Shown here: piece after piece, positions 1 to 11,445 of the stretch
Position numbering within the stretch: the stretch's first letter is position 1
Layout of the letters: each line of letters starts with the position of its first letter
Source of the DNA: Tubiluchus corallicola
Taxonomy: Eukaryota > Priapulida > Priapulimorpha > Priapulimorphida > Tubiluchidae
Direction of reading: 5' to 3'
NCBI GenBank assembly: GCA_030141605.1
Contig: JAQGDQ010000056.1
Location: 722,510-786,509 of the forward strand
Length of the DNA stretch: 64,000 nt
Translations under genes and position numbers: made by a program
Notes under the pieces: generated by a model
The model's input: only the letters and a program-made list of their open reading frames with translations
The model's database searches: none
Told to the model about the DNA's origin: nothing

Positions 1-1640
1 AACTACTAATAAAAAATTGCAATAGATAAAGTAACAGAGAAAACCTACAAAATCAGTTGTAAAACTCTGATCTAATGCTGAAACCGAACTGCCCATGTAG
101 TCTTGATGCAGTATTCAAGATTAGTAATTTTTATTCATTGAAATTAAATAAAATCTCCCATACATACGTCATTGAATCACACTATGCGCTTGTTTAATTA
201 AGTTGCATTTAAAAAATAAAGTTTCTGATCTCACTAAATGAACATTTTTAGTGATTTTTTAGGGAATAGCGCTAAGAAACAGCGACAGCGATAGTCGCAA
301 CCGACTTATCTCAGAAAACAGAATGTGGGCAACATACTTTATAAATAAATCCCATAATTTTGTTTAAGACCGCCTTCAAGAGCTATATATATATACGTCA
401 CAACTACCTTCTTCGAAATACGCCAAAAGAATTTCTTGTGCAGTATCAACAAAACAGCCTAGCTTTAGAAATTAGTTATCATTTTTTTAGGTTGTCCTGA
501 AATAGTGACTAATAATAGTGACAACATCGTCGGATTGTTATCGTCGATTACTTACTTTTTAAACGATAAATGAACGTATTCTTTTTGTGCCTTTTTGAAA
601 TTTGAAATACTGAAAAAGCGTTTATTAGGTCTACATTGAAACAGGTGTTGTTAATGACGCAAGGATAGCTGTCAGGCTTGAGTGCGTGCTATTTTGACCA
701 ATTGCACATATGAACGTTTCAGCACACGTCGCAGGGGTGGGACAACGATCACAAGCGACTTTCTAAATTGATTGAGCAACGTTAATGTTTAACTAAGAGA
801 TTCAAATATTTTTTCAGCTTCTACGCGCGCACTATATAAGCTGTCATGTATAGGGTTAAATATAAAATAGTTGAAATATTTACGATCTACATGTATGTGT
901 TAACTGCAGCAACGTCAATTGATGAGTAACAGCAGGTCGATACTCGCGGTTATATAGGGTTCCTTCACGTGGTCTAATTGATTTCATGCTCTTGTTCTTC
1001 GGAGATGAAGAGTACCAAGGCTTTTCATTTATCTGAGCAAGAGCAAAAAGCAATTTCATTTTTTTTGAAACTCAGGCTTCGTTAATATTGCGCCCTTAGC
1101 AATTCCCGCGCAATATACGTGCAGATTAAACGGCTGGTGGTCGTTAGACGAGATGTACTGACTTTGATGTTATAGCTGTGACATGCTAGAATTGGCTAAA
1201 CTTCAACTGTTAACAGGCTTCGTTAAGGAGCTGTTACGTGGGTGATTCACGCACTTCATGCATCCTAGAGCAAATTCTTACATAAAAAATCAAAGTACGC
1301 GTATTATGTGATGATGCAAACATAGCCATGGCCAATGGACATGAATGACGATGGACTGATATAGATGCATTTATAAACTAAACTAGAATTTCCTTTCCTG
1401 CGGAAGACTTGCAAAATATTGACGTTAATAAATTTTACACAACAAAACAGTGCTGTAGGAAATATTATTGTGGAATTATTCAAAATAATTATGCCAAATG
1501 ATAAACTAAATGTGTAGTGAGATGAAAATTTATTATGTATATTGGCAAAGGAACCTTCTGACTGCCTTTTCTGTAGTCTTGGCAAAACGAAAATATGCCG
1601 TTTCGTAAAGGTAAGAGAAAAATCCGTTTATTAAATGTTT
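1..1640. other. No gene recognised
   Basis: AT-rich sequence with only short open frames that resemble no protein I know. A TATA-like string (ACTATATAAG, 831-840) is present, but no coding exon follows it that I can support. It reads as intergenic DNA, or an intron or flank of a gene outside the window. Confidence 0.4.
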
Positions 1641-1674
1641 AACAAGGTAATTGTAACTGTTAGTATTTTCAATA

Positions 1675-2332
1675 CAATGTTAAAAACATGTTATATACGT
1701 TTCGAGTGCAGGCTGCAGTCACCTTCAGTATGAGATTATACAAACAACAAGTTTTATAGGCACAGCCTACGATACAGAAATTCACTAGTTATGTATTTAC
1801 AAGCAAGCCAAAGATGTAATGAATTAACAGACCTGTAGAAAAGAAGGATATACAGTAAAAGTTTAGCTAGAAAAATGATTAAAAGCAGCCTTGTGGCTTG
1901 GTAGGTCTGCATATTTCGTCTGGAACTGACAAGAAACTAAAAAGTCCTCTTCGGCCTAGTATTTATGATCATATCTTTGTTTCTGGCCCCAAAGCTGATT
2001 TTAATAATTTCAGCATTGTGACCAAAGTTACAAATAACTGGGACCAATTAATAAAAGAATGTTTATCTATGTATTCTTTTAGCCCTTCTCTTAATATGCA
2101 AAATAGTTCAATTACCTTAACTTTGTTTACGAGCATCTAGCTATACTTTTATTGTATATCCTTCTTTTCTACAGGTCTGTTAATTCATTACACCGTTGGC
2201 TTCCTTGGAAATACATAATTAGTGAACTTCTGTACTGACTCTGCCATAAAACTGGTTGTTGTTTGTACAGTCTCACACTGAAGATGACTGTAGTCTCAGT
2301 CGAAAAGTATGTGACATGTTTTTAGCATTTTA
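1675..2332 (+). mobile_element. Penelope-like retroelement remnant with inverted terminal arms
   Basis: Two arms of about 195 bp, 1675-1870 and 2137-2332, are imperfect reverse complements of each other; for example both contain ATATCCTTCTTTTCTACAGG in opposite orientation. They flank a short coding remnant at 1898-2140. Long terminal repeats that may be inverted are known for Penelope-like elements, as are small hammerhead ribozyme motifs inside them. The right arm has CTGAAGA (2278-2284), then GACTG and CAGTC able to pair, then GAAA (2302-2305), which is a hammerhead-like core. The left arm (minus strand) has the altered form CTGAAGG before its GAAAC. The identification is from motif and end-sequence resemblance; the reverse transcriptase domain is missing. 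Confidence 0.6.
1898..2140 (+). pseudogene. C-terminal fragment of Penelope-like ORF (GIY-YIG region)
   Basis: This open stretch of 80 codons has no ATG and runs to a TAG. It carries the closing pattern I associate with Penelope-type proteins: a segment like SIYDHIFVSG, then DFNNFSIVTK, then a LIKEC/PSLN block and a final hydrophobic LTLF. In intact elements this lies just after the GIY-YIG endonuclease core, which I do not see upstream. It sits between the inverted arms of the element. It is a dead fragment and not a host gene. Family assignment is moderately sure and rests on remembered pattern, not on a search. Confidence 0.5.
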
Positions 2333-3250
2333 TATCTTAAAACTTTTAATAAAAGTTGTTTCTTTTCATAGTTACTTAAACAGTTATGGGCAACTGCAAA
2401 AATGTTATGGTTAACAGTGTGAACAGTGCAAAGAATGAATGGAGAATATTACTCCAGATGAAAGGCTTACCCTTGACAGTTTTCTTCATGCTCTAATATT
2501 TTAGTTCTTGTATGTTTTTAACCACCTGCATAGAATTTATCACTCTGGTATTGGAAGTTTGCAATTCCCGATGTTTGCTTTTTATATCACCAGATGATAA
2601 TACCTTTCTCCCATATAATATGGGAACATCCTCCTATATTTTTAGTCAATAACTGTATAATTTATTTAGGGCAATTAGAGCTTAGTTATTGATTATCTTT
2701 TAAAAAACAAAATTCAAAATTGAATGTTGTCGTTGCCGCTTTTGCAGCCGTTATCGTTGTTGTTGTCATGCACTATTGCAACAGTCAGTTGCTACTGAGC
2801 AATTGTACAGCTGCTTTGCTTTTGTGGGGAAGTAGACTTGGGAATGAACAATAAAATGTAGTTGGGACAAAATATTATCAGAAGCTAAGATTCAGATAAG
2901 GTTATTGTGGTCAAACAGGCAAGAATGACTAGGGAACCTTCTTCCTAAAATTTTTTTTACAGAATTTTCTGAATCCCATTAGCAAAGTTGTTGTGCGCAG
3001 GCTCTTTTCTTGTTTTCTAAACTGCGACTCCGTTAATTTGCTTTGTCCATCAAAATATTCTGAAGGTGAACTATGGATTCTCAAGCTAATTCTTGCTGCC
3101 AGGTTATAGCGACCTCTGTGGAAAACATAGTGGTTTACAGTGAAACTGGCATGTGTTTTCATAATTTAGTAATTATACATTTTCAAAAATTACGAAGCCT
3201 TCAACACATTCGTAACATATTGTAGAAATGTAGTGGAAAAGTATAGAATT
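2333..3250. other. No gene recognised
   Basis: AT-rich spacer between two retroelement remnants. Short open frames only, none with a recognisable domain. A small GTT/GTC-rich patch is present near 2730-2770. Confidence 0.4.
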
Positions 3251-3843
3251 TTTTGGACAAGAATGCGTTCATCAGCCCATAATCTTCGTGTGGAGACTGG
3301 ACGGTGGAACCATGTAAACCGACATAGGCTAGGCCAATTTAGAGAAAGTATACATACATGTATTTTTTGAATGTCAATTTAGTGAGCATCTTAGAATCAG
3401 GGCAGGATCAAGCTTGGTGGACCCATACTTTGCATTGCTGACTTTAGAAAAGGAGGCCAGGAAGTCTGAAAATCCAATTTTAAAGTGGCTCCTCATTTGA
3501 GATAAAGGATCCCTGTTTGAGGCCTACTATTTGAGACAAAGGGCCCTTGTTTGAGGACCTTTGTTTGAAATGTAGAGTCCCAACTATGCAAATGTTGCTA
3601 AAATATATCACAAGTAAAAATATTCGAGACGAGTGCCAGCAAACTAGAGGGTGGCTCCATCTGAGGGGCCCCATAATTTCGTTAGCCTAGGGGCCTGAAA
3701 AGGTCATATCCGGCCCTGTTTAGAATGAGATATAATAATAGGAATCTAGGCCTTAACTTTGAAGACATAGGTAACTTGTTCAATTGCATTGATACTAACT
3801 TTATTTTGAAATATGTATTTGAATCTATGCAGCTATTTTAATT
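3250..3843 (+). mobile_element. LINE remnant (C-terminal end of ORF2), split by a MITE
   Basis: Around 3258-3397 the + strand reads FWTRMRSSAHNLRVETGRW and then FECQFSEHLR. This is the L-x-(I/V)-E-T-G-R-W pattern that follows the reverse transcriptase in many LINE ORF2 proteins. After the insertion at 3398-3718 the frame resumes (3719 onward) with MRYNNRNLGLNFEDIGNLF and ends in ESMQLF and a TAA at about 3840. The two halves are in the same frame once the MITE and one copy of its target duplication are ignored. No reverse transcriptase core is left upstream. Confidence 0.65.
3398..3718. mobile_element. hAT-type MITE (321 bp) with 8-bp target duplication
   Basis: The element starts CAGGGCAGGATC and ends with the reverse complement of CAGGGCCGGATATG, giving hAT-like terminal inverted repeats with C/A differences. 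It is flanked by CTTAGAAT (3390-3397) and TTTAGAAT (3719-3726), an 8-bp target site duplication with one mismatch, the length typical of hAT transposons. It has no coding capacity. It lies inside a LINE reading frame. Related sequence occurs in opposite orientation from 11859 and as a fragment near 54595. Confidence 0.75.
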
Positions 3844-3849
3844 ACTGAT

Positions 3850-4245
3850 CTAGTACTTAAAGGAAAAAGTAGTAATTCACACTTTATAGCAATTTGTTGG
3901 ACTAATCATTTGCATTTTAAATGAAGTGTTAATTTTAAATTATACTCTTATTATATTGGTCAGTAAACATAATACTACTACCAGGACGACTACTTCTACT
4001 ACCAGTGTTCAAGTACATTTGTGCCGTGAATTCTAAAGCATATAATTAACTTTGTTCGTTGTGAAATAAAATAAAACTTTCTTGTAAGATGACAGTGAGA
4101 TCTAAATGATAAACAAATTGATTTGCGCATGAAGAAACGCACTGCGAAATTGCAACAAATCGACTTACTGATTTGCTGTTCCGGTTACGGCTCAGGATTT
4201 TAGTGATAAATCTCTTTACTTGGAGAAATTGTTGACTGAACGCGT

Positions 4246-4246
<1 letters not shown>
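3850..4246. other. No gene recognised
   Basis: Non-coding AT-rich sequence between the LINE/MITE composite and a GT microsatellite. Nothing recognisable. Confidence 0.4.
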
Positions 4247-4297
<51 letters not shown>

Positions 4298-4328
4298 TGC
4301 GTGTGTGCGTGTGTGCGTGTGTGTGTGT
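4247..4328. repeat. (GT)n / (GTGC)n microsatellite
   Basis: About 80 bp of alternating GT, with an inner block of GTGC units, then GT again. Confidence 0.95.
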
Positions 4329-4801
4329 CCATGTTTATTTACGCAAAATATTGTGCAGATTATTTCTTAATTTAATTTATCCAGCTTGTAATTAAATCTG
4401 GATGGGTATTGATAATTATAGACCATGTGGATTATTCTATCTCTGATTATTTTACTTGATATCACAAACAACGTAGATGAAAATCTGCGTACATTTTCCG
4501 CATTATGGTCAAATTTATAGTCTCTAGTCTCCATTCTTTAGTCTCAAGTTTTTTTAATTGCCGTATTATATGTAATAATGTTTTTATTTGAATAGTTATT
4601 TGTGGCTTTTTGTCATTTGTTTCATTTTACTACTGGCAAAATAAAAATGAAATTGTGAAGCCACATCAAATATGTTGAGCTTTAGGTAAAATGCGAAAAG
4701 TAAAACCTCAAGAGTAATCAGTCACAGTTTTTATGGGTGTTTTCTAAAATTTTTCATAAGGTACACGAATCCTGACTCTTGGGTAGTAAGTTTTGTCCTG
4801 G

Positions 4802-5021
4802 GTTAGCTGCCCGAGTGGTTTAGATTTCGGACTGCAGCCACGCAGTGTCGAGTTCGATACTAGCGGCTACCAATGCCAGGGCATATACCAGTTTTTCGTT
4901 ATTTGTGTGTTGCAACTTTACCGCTATTGTTGTAAGTGTATGTTACTAATTAACCGCTAGTGCTAATTTAATCTAATAAATAAGCGACGGTAAATAAATC
5001 TTGTCTTTGTCTTTGTCTTTT
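4802..5021 (+). mobile_element. tRNA-derived SINE with (TTTGTC)n tail
   Basis: The head (4802-4872) has an A-box-like TAGCTGCCCGAGTGG and a B-box-like GAGTTCGATAC at tRNA spacing, then GGCTACCA where a tRNA 3' acceptor strand would be. It resembles a Ser/Leu-type tRNA. An unrelated AT-rich body follows, then a short tandem tail of TTTGTC units near 4999-5021. Head, body and repeat tail make a SINE more likely than a working tRNA gene. Confidence 0.7.
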
Positions 5022-5339
5022 TGGCGACGTTGACGCCGGAAACAGCATGGTGATAGGAAGAGCTATGGATTCTTATTTCGTAAATTTATGTTTTTTTTCT
5101 GTAGAGACAAGGTCGATAATGAAAAGGTCAATAATCAAAAACCAAGACTGCAGTAAGATTATGTATACATAAACTTAATCAACTCTGTTGTTTTTCAGTT
5201 TGGTTATTCAATTTCATGTCTTCTTTGACAGTTTACAAATGATATTTATAGAGGTTCTTTGAACGAAGTTGACTTCATCGCTACAATGAATAAGAAATAG
5301 GAAATGAGTGAAAGTACGAGCTATTGTTGATGGTGGCTG

Positions 5340-5940
5340 CGCTGATGTGCTCGAAGATCTAAAACAGAGACACAGCACTTTCTACAAGTCAGGCCGACCA
5401 CGCCAACCTTAGATGGAAATGGATTGCGATTTTGCATATCAAGTTTACAATGTCGCTGTTTTTACGAGCATGAGTGCGGTTAAATTCAACACCCTGCTGA
5501 TATATTGACTGCCAGTTATTGCGATCCGCTGCTAGAAACTCGAGTCTTGTTGGAGGAATTTTACAATTCTCCGTAGTGACAGAAAGGTGATTCTTGAACC
5601 CTGCTTCTATCCCCGTTGCGAGTGATGTCCAGAAGAAGAAGACAATAAAATGTTGTCACGAGGGAAAGACGAATATCAGTCATCCTGAGTACATGATTGA
5701 TATAACGAAGCTGACGTATGATTATGGTTGCTATGTACTAATGTCAGTATGAGGTATATGGTTAGTCCAAGTAATATTAATGATTGTTTGAGAGATTTGA
5801 TGTGAAAAGCTTCAAGACGCAGTACATGGCTTCTGTAAAGAGTGCACGATTCACAGCAGTACAACAAAGTGGAAAGGCAAACGGAAGAATATACGGTTAT
5901 CTCACTCTGGACTGTCAGCTTCCTAGAATCGGCCAAGGGA
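5340..5940 (-). mobile_element. LINE remnant (RTE/CR1-like ORF2 C-terminus)
   Basis: Read on the minus strand, about 5936-5780 encodes ITVYSSVCLSTLLYCCESCT followed by RLEAFHIKSLKQ. This matches the post-RT block of many LINE proteins (LSTLLYGCESWTLY...RLEAFH). Further down, about 5610-5450, it reads GFKNHLS, then LAADRNNWQSIYQQGVEFNR, the usual end of such ORFs. Frames are interrupted, so it is a decayed, 5'-truncated copy. Confidence 0.7.
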
Positions 5941-7650
5941 AGTGCTTACTTGGTGAATGCGATTTTGAATTTCATCATCGAGAGTACAATCAGAGGTTAG
6001 AATACTTCCAAGATAGGCAAAACAATTCCGAACTATCAGGGATCACTGAAAATATAGTGATAGTATGCGCTTTCAGATATACTGTGTTGCGGCATTAGCG
6101 AAAATCGCCCACTTTTATAGACGGGTAGATAGTAGACGGATAGATAACGGACAAACAAGTGAATAGTTAAAATCTACGAAACTATTTACCATCCTGAAAT
6201 TAAACGCAGTGTTTTAGTAGATAGCAGGTGAGCGAATCTAATTTTGCGCGTGTACTGGCGTGTAGGAAGCCTGATAATAACGTGTTCATTATAATAGCTG
6301 GCAACTAATCTGAAGAGAAAATAAGAAAGCCTTAGACATTAATTGCATAGGGAACGATATGGACTGGGAGTAGATATTAATAAGGATTACTCACTATGTT
6401 TGGCTTCAGTCATCTTAAATTTATCATAAGTACTCATTTGTGGCACAGCGTCGGCTTAATGACTTTTTCAGGCATGTAGGCTTAAATTTATTTATCGCAA
6501 TCCAGTAGCTTTTCCGTTCGAAATATATATTGGAATAAACATCACTATCATCACCTTGTTGCTCTTGTTATTTGTATACATATTTCCTTAGTATATCGTT
6601 AAGGTGTCCTCGCAGTCCTTATTTAAAACCAGTTATTCAACATAACAATTTAATATCCCCATTGAGTTCCGTAATGTCAATTTGCGTAATAATTATTGTC
6701 CGGACATTAATATTATTATTGTTCAGAAATGGAAGTACGTTATTACTATTTGTTGAACTTACTAATAGGCAATTTCGCGCAAGGCAGTGTTGCTAGTGTT
6801 TACTCTAGTCAACAGAGTGGGCAGGCGTTTAACGTGAATACCAATTTCATCTTGTTTTCCGTTTGACCATTCGTTGACTTGGTAAATTTTACATTGAGCT
6901 CTATTTCTCTGATTTCAAGACAAAAGAACACGAAATCATAATGTTATTATATTATATAAGCTAGTTGCACCACACGGGAAATATTCGGTGTGCTGGCGAG
7001 ATTCAAAAATTCCAAACTACCCCTAAACCATATCTGTTTTTTTTTACATATTTAGTTCTTTTTGTGAAAGCTTGTAAATGTGCGTCTTGGGAAATGTATG
7101 TCGTGTATGTCGCATTTTGAAATACCAGTACTACTAAACTACTTTCGATGTTGCCACCTTAATTCGGCAACGGAGCCTAATATTTCTTGCCTGATTGTTG
7201 AAACAACATAATTATTTTTCGTAATGTCACCTTGAAGCTCTGTAGTCTTTATGCTTGTTTCTATTGTTTTCTTGAGGTAATTTCTTCAAAAGTTAAAGTA
7301 ACCCGCTACTTCGTTCCATCAGGTTAGTCTGCATTGCCAATCTGTTGTGTTGATTTTGATTGAAAATTCAACGCGCGGATGCCTCGGGTTCAGTTTGCTT
7401 AAGTCTAATAATTATTCTGTGGCTAATGATTAGTCTTGTACTACTTAATTATTGGAACACAAATATGCCTCAGTTGGCACTCGTTTGTAGCAATTAATCG
7501 ACCATGTGTGTTAAGATCTCTATAGCACATTAATCATCAGTCATCACTCGTCAGTGATATATAAGGGCATTATAAGTTTCCAAGAATATCAACAGCTACT
7601 CCATGATTGAATGCTCACTATGAAGGTTTATTATCCACGTATCTAAGTAC
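5941..7650. other. No gene recognised
   Basis: A short direct repeat of GAYGG-TAGAT units occurs at about 6118-6150. Otherwise AT-rich DNA with only short open frames and no domain, splice-bounded exon or RNA gene that I can support. Confidence 0.4.
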
Positions 7651-7990
7651 ATCTATCCTTCATGGTAGAAACCCACAATTAATTAAATTTAGAAAACAAA
7701 TTTGAAAGTCAGGAAATATGAAAAGTTGGAATACAGGCTGGACTTGAACCAGCGATCTTCTACTTAGAATACAGACATAAATTTTGCATTGTCTTGACTG
7801 CCGGAGATCATGATGGTCTAATAGTCTAATGCTTCTGGCTTGTAAGTAGAAGATTTCAGATTCAAACCAACCAGGTTGTTGTTCACATTTCCTGGTTTTC
7901 AAATTAGGTTTCTCAACTTGATTAGTTGTGGCTTTGTACCACCATTAATATCTTTGTTGATATTAAGATCATAAATAATTAATTATATCT
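7650..7990. mobile_element. Two tRNA-derived SINE copies in head-to-head orientation
   Basis: On the minus strand, about 7780-7650, GCTGGTTCAAGTCCAGCC (B-box-like) is followed by TTCATATTTCCTGACTTTC and a TTAATTAATTGTGGGTTT tail. On the plus strand, about 7805-7955, a related unit reads TGGTCTAATAGTCTAATG (A-box-like), GATTCAAACC (B-box-like), CACATTTCCTGGTTTTC and GATTAGTTGTGGCTTTGTACC. The two are diverged copies of one family placed head to head. A third copy is near 57600-57800. Confidence 0.6.
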
Positions 7991-8850
7991 ATCACTCTTA
8001 GGATTTAATGTTAAAAGTTCTTATTCAATGTGATTGAAATAAGGCTTTCCTTAGTTTTTTTTGTTAGGCAATTATAGTGAGAAAAACACAACAAAATTTT
8101 CCTATCACCAACAGTTTACTTTAAGTTACAAAATACTGAAAACTATTCCATTATATATATATATTTAAAAAGTTATTTATTGGTTATACAGACATAAAAA
8201 GGGGACGATATTTCGTTAATTTTGAAATAGCTCTTTTGATCAGTTAGACCGTTATAAAAACAAATTCATGCAGATGTTTATTTCCCTTGATGAATGTAAA
8301 AATCTTAACCTTTCTGTATATTTCCCCTATGTGAACTACAAAACGCACACCCGTTTTATTTAATATTTTAACTTAATGAAAGGTGTGATATTTACGAGCA
8401 TCCCAGAGATTGATCTTAAAGGCTGGTTCGTGAAAACTGTATACTTTATAGCTATTATTTATACTGCAATAACACAGCTAGAAAAATTTCTTATTAAAAA
8501 TGTTGGTGGCATACATGGAGTGTTTTTTTCAACAACATTGATTATTTTGGAAATGTACAAAGCGTCAAGCATAATCCAACCTGCCCGAGGAAACTTGTGA
8601 AAATGAAAAGGAAACTCGATAAATGCAAAAAAGGAAGTACTTGAATGGAAGACTTTTTTATTTTGAACGCACTTGAACATGATACTTTATTTCAGTGTTT
8701 ACTGTTTAGCAAGGAGTCTAATAAGCATAACTAAATAGGCAGCGCACTGAAATTGCTCACTGATAAAAGGGCCTAAGCAAAAGGTGTTTCTACAGCGCAA
8801 TAAAATCAAGCAAATGCTTTCCAGTGTCTGTGATGGCGATAGCTAGATTC
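7991..8850. other. No gene recognised
   Basis: AT-rich, with a short (TA)n run near 8153-8163. No supported exon. Confidence 0.4.
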
Positions 8851-8861
8851 TTAAGCTACGA

Positions 8862-9560
8862 CACCATATGCACGTAATGTGTAACGTGTGATTTGTGATC
8901 CGTAATGCGTATTGCGTAATGCGTGATCCGTAATGCGTGATGTGTATTGACTGATTCCATGCGTCCGTAAACACCATGTGTATTAACAAAGCTCACGGCG
9001 CTCTTTCCGCCATTTTTGGTCGCTATTCGTGAGAATTGCAAGCAATAATTTTTGGAAACTTTGTCGAAATTTAAGCTTGATAATTAGACTGCGGCATTAG
9101 CTTATTATTGTACTGTTAGATGGAAAAGAAAGCACAGATTTTGCAGGGGAGAGAACAATATGGCAGGTATCATCATATAGTAAAAGAACTGCAGTTAGAT
9201 GCGCAACACATAATCACATTCTTCCACCTCTCAAAAACTCAAATAGAAAAAATATTATTGTTAATAGGTCTTAAAGTGACCAAAGCTCACCTAACTAGAA
9301 TTTTCAGAGAGCTAAGCAGCGAAAATTGTCACCGAAAACTTGAAAACTCGCTATAATCACCAGGCAACGGCGGTTTTCCGTCTGCGTATTGCTGCGTAAT
9401 GCGTATTTGGAGGATAGTAATCACGCTCGAATGAATGCGGATCACGCATCACGCATCACGGATAACGCATTACGTACACATGGAAGCACTTCTACATGTT
9501 GAAATTTAAACTGTTGTATGCGCATTACGGATCACGCATCACGTATTACATACACATGGA
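8862..9560. mobile_element. Decayed PIF/Harbinger-type transposon with inverted subterminal repeats
   Basis: Both flanks carry arrays of short related units such as GTAATGCGTGATCCG: forward at 8872-8945 and reverse-complemented at 9435-9475 and 9520-9548. Between them lies a fragment of a HARBI1-like transposase (9120-9356). Inverted flanking repeats around a transposase remnant fit an internally deleted DNA transposon. I could not fix the exact ends or a 3-bp target duplication. Confidence 0.55.
9120..9356 (+). pseudogene. HARBI1-like transposase N-terminal fragment
   Basis: A 78-codon frame from ATG to TAA reads REQYGRYHHIVKELQLDAQH, then FFHLSKTQIEKILLLIG, then FRELSSENC. This follows the N-terminus of PIF/Harbinger DDE proteins, where a Y-H-x-L-V-x-E-L-R-L-D block is followed by a helix ending L-L-x-L-I-G-P and then the R-x-x-I-S-P-E-E-R-L block. 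Length is about a quarter of an intact transposase and the catalytic DDE domain is absent. It is a remnant and probably not translated. Assignment is from pattern memory. Confidence 0.6.
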
Positions 9561-11010
9561 GTCGTACCTTTAAACTGAAATTGAATGAAGCTTAAGTTGC
9601 GGCAATAGCGAAATTACGGAAAGTAGACTTGAGTGCCCATGTGTCACTTTTTTATAACCACCACTAGCTTTTTTCAGATTTGGTGTTTGTTAAAAATTAA
9701 CTATAAAGTTAATTATATATAGGCATAATATAGTCACATAGTTAAATATAAAACTACAAAATTAATCATTAGGTACTAGAGTTCTGCGCATTCTGTCAAT
9801 TTCTGTGGGCAACGTTTACATGTATACTGTTAACGCTTAACAGAAAATATAATAATTTACATTACGGCGTGTCAACGATAAGAAATGAGCGTCGCTTTAG
9901 AGCAACCACCTCTTTTCACGGGGATAAAACAATCAATGATAACGAAGACCTGTAAGTTGTCTTTTCACGCGGATAAAACAGACCTGTAAGTTGGCCGTGG
10001 CTTCACGAATTAAGACGACTGCCAATACTGTGTATATAAGTAAAGCATAAACTAAGCTGCCAGTTTTGATCGTTGCCTTATTCAATGCTGTAGAGTCACT
10101 TTGGCTTACATACTTATTTACTATGCAAATATTATTGATTACAGAAAGACTATGTACACCGATCGAATGCCACAGTTCACAAGTTTCTAGTTTATTCTTA
10201 AGGACATTGGTAGTGTTATCACTCTTTTTTCACAGACAGCGTATACTAGATTTATATACACGGATTATTTCTATCACTTTTTCTACGGAATTCGATTGAG
10301 CGTTTTTGGTTTGATGTCGTGCGATCTATATTTTGAGCTGTCATACAGCTCGCGCTTTCACTGATATAAAGAGATCAATCGCTTGTGTTTGCTATGCTTT
10401 GTCAATATCAGTCCTGTGCACTTTTCTTCTTCGACTGAGCTAATACAAGATGATGTCAGCTTGCTATACCTATAATTATTTAATGTGAGTGTTCACTTGC
10501 CAGCAGTTTGGTGATTTAGACCCTGTGTGGCAGAGACAAATGCAAACGCCACAACTGTAGATCGACAGAAGATTCAAAACTGTTTGAGGCAGATGTTGCA
10601 TGCAGAGCAGCAACAGTGCGTTATATAAATGTAACAATTATACTAGCTAGTCAAACCAAGCTAGCTGATCAATGTGGTGGTTTCAGAGAGAAATGTGATA
10701 TTAAAGGGATGTATATTACGCTTCACCAGTTGTACGTATAGGCTAAAAGTATAGCGGAGAAAATTGCCTACTATATTTATAACGCAATAGATTGTCGCTG
10801 GCATTAAGTTTTATTAACTATACGTTAATCATCCTGCATGGGAGGATCGTTGAGCAGAGGCTTAATTGCTTTTCTTCATCGCCTTTGCATTTTAATGAAG
10901 TTTTATTGTCGTGTATGTTTAAGAATTTCTTATAGGTGTTTGCCTTAAACGTTTTATTAAACAGTGTGCGTTTCTCAGCACTTTTCTCCATTTTCTTTGA
11001 AAAACACTTG
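9561..11010. other. No gene recognised
   Basis: Contains a short duplicated phrase (TTTTCACGSGGATAAAAC at about 9914 and 9961). Otherwise non-coding AT-rich DNA upstream of the SLC23 gene. Confidence 0.4.
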
Positions 11011-11014
11011 TGTT

Positions 11015-11200
11015 GCTTAGCAGTCGAAGTTAAGTAACGCAGAGTTTGGTCAGTAACTACATGATCTGCTGGTGGATGATGTGTGCATGCTTCTGGGCAG
11101 CTAGATCTACCTCAACTTTGCTACGAACCTCCTCAGGAAAACTTGTAGTTCAAGCATCTGAACGTGGCCAAAAACGTCTGTCGATTCAGTAACTCATCGT
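11015..11200 (+). mobile_element. Possible 5S-rRNA-derived SINE
   Basis: GAAGTTAAGTAACG followed by GTTTGGTCAGTAACTACATG and GGTGGATGA resembles the internal control region of 5S rRNA (GAAGYTAAGC..., GGTYAGTACTTGGATGG) as kept in SINE3-type elements. The upstream third of 5S is not recognisable, so a functional 5S gene is unlikely. Confidence 0.35.
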
Positions 11201-11445
11201 AGAGTACTATCCTTGATACTGATCTAGGTTTTGCGCCGGCCATAGCCCTCAACAATTGGTATTGTTTGAGTGAAGGATTCAGATTTGGAGAGTGGTAAAC
11301 TGACCAAGAACTTCCAACTAGATGACTGATTGTGCTTAACTTTTTTAAAAAAAATCATCGTGTATTGTCACTGTAGGTTATCCGCCCTAGTAACTACACT
11401 GTTCAAAGCATGTTCAAAGCAATGGAAAAGCTGTTACACTGAACT

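Noticed and set aside
4802-4872. Functional tRNA gene
   Set aside because: Acceptor stem mismatches and a downstream body with tandem TTTGTC tail fit a SINE better.
8872-9548. CRISPR-like array of short repeats
   Set aside because: The units are variable in length, lack regular spacers, occur in both orientations around a transposase fragment, and the genome is clearly animal.
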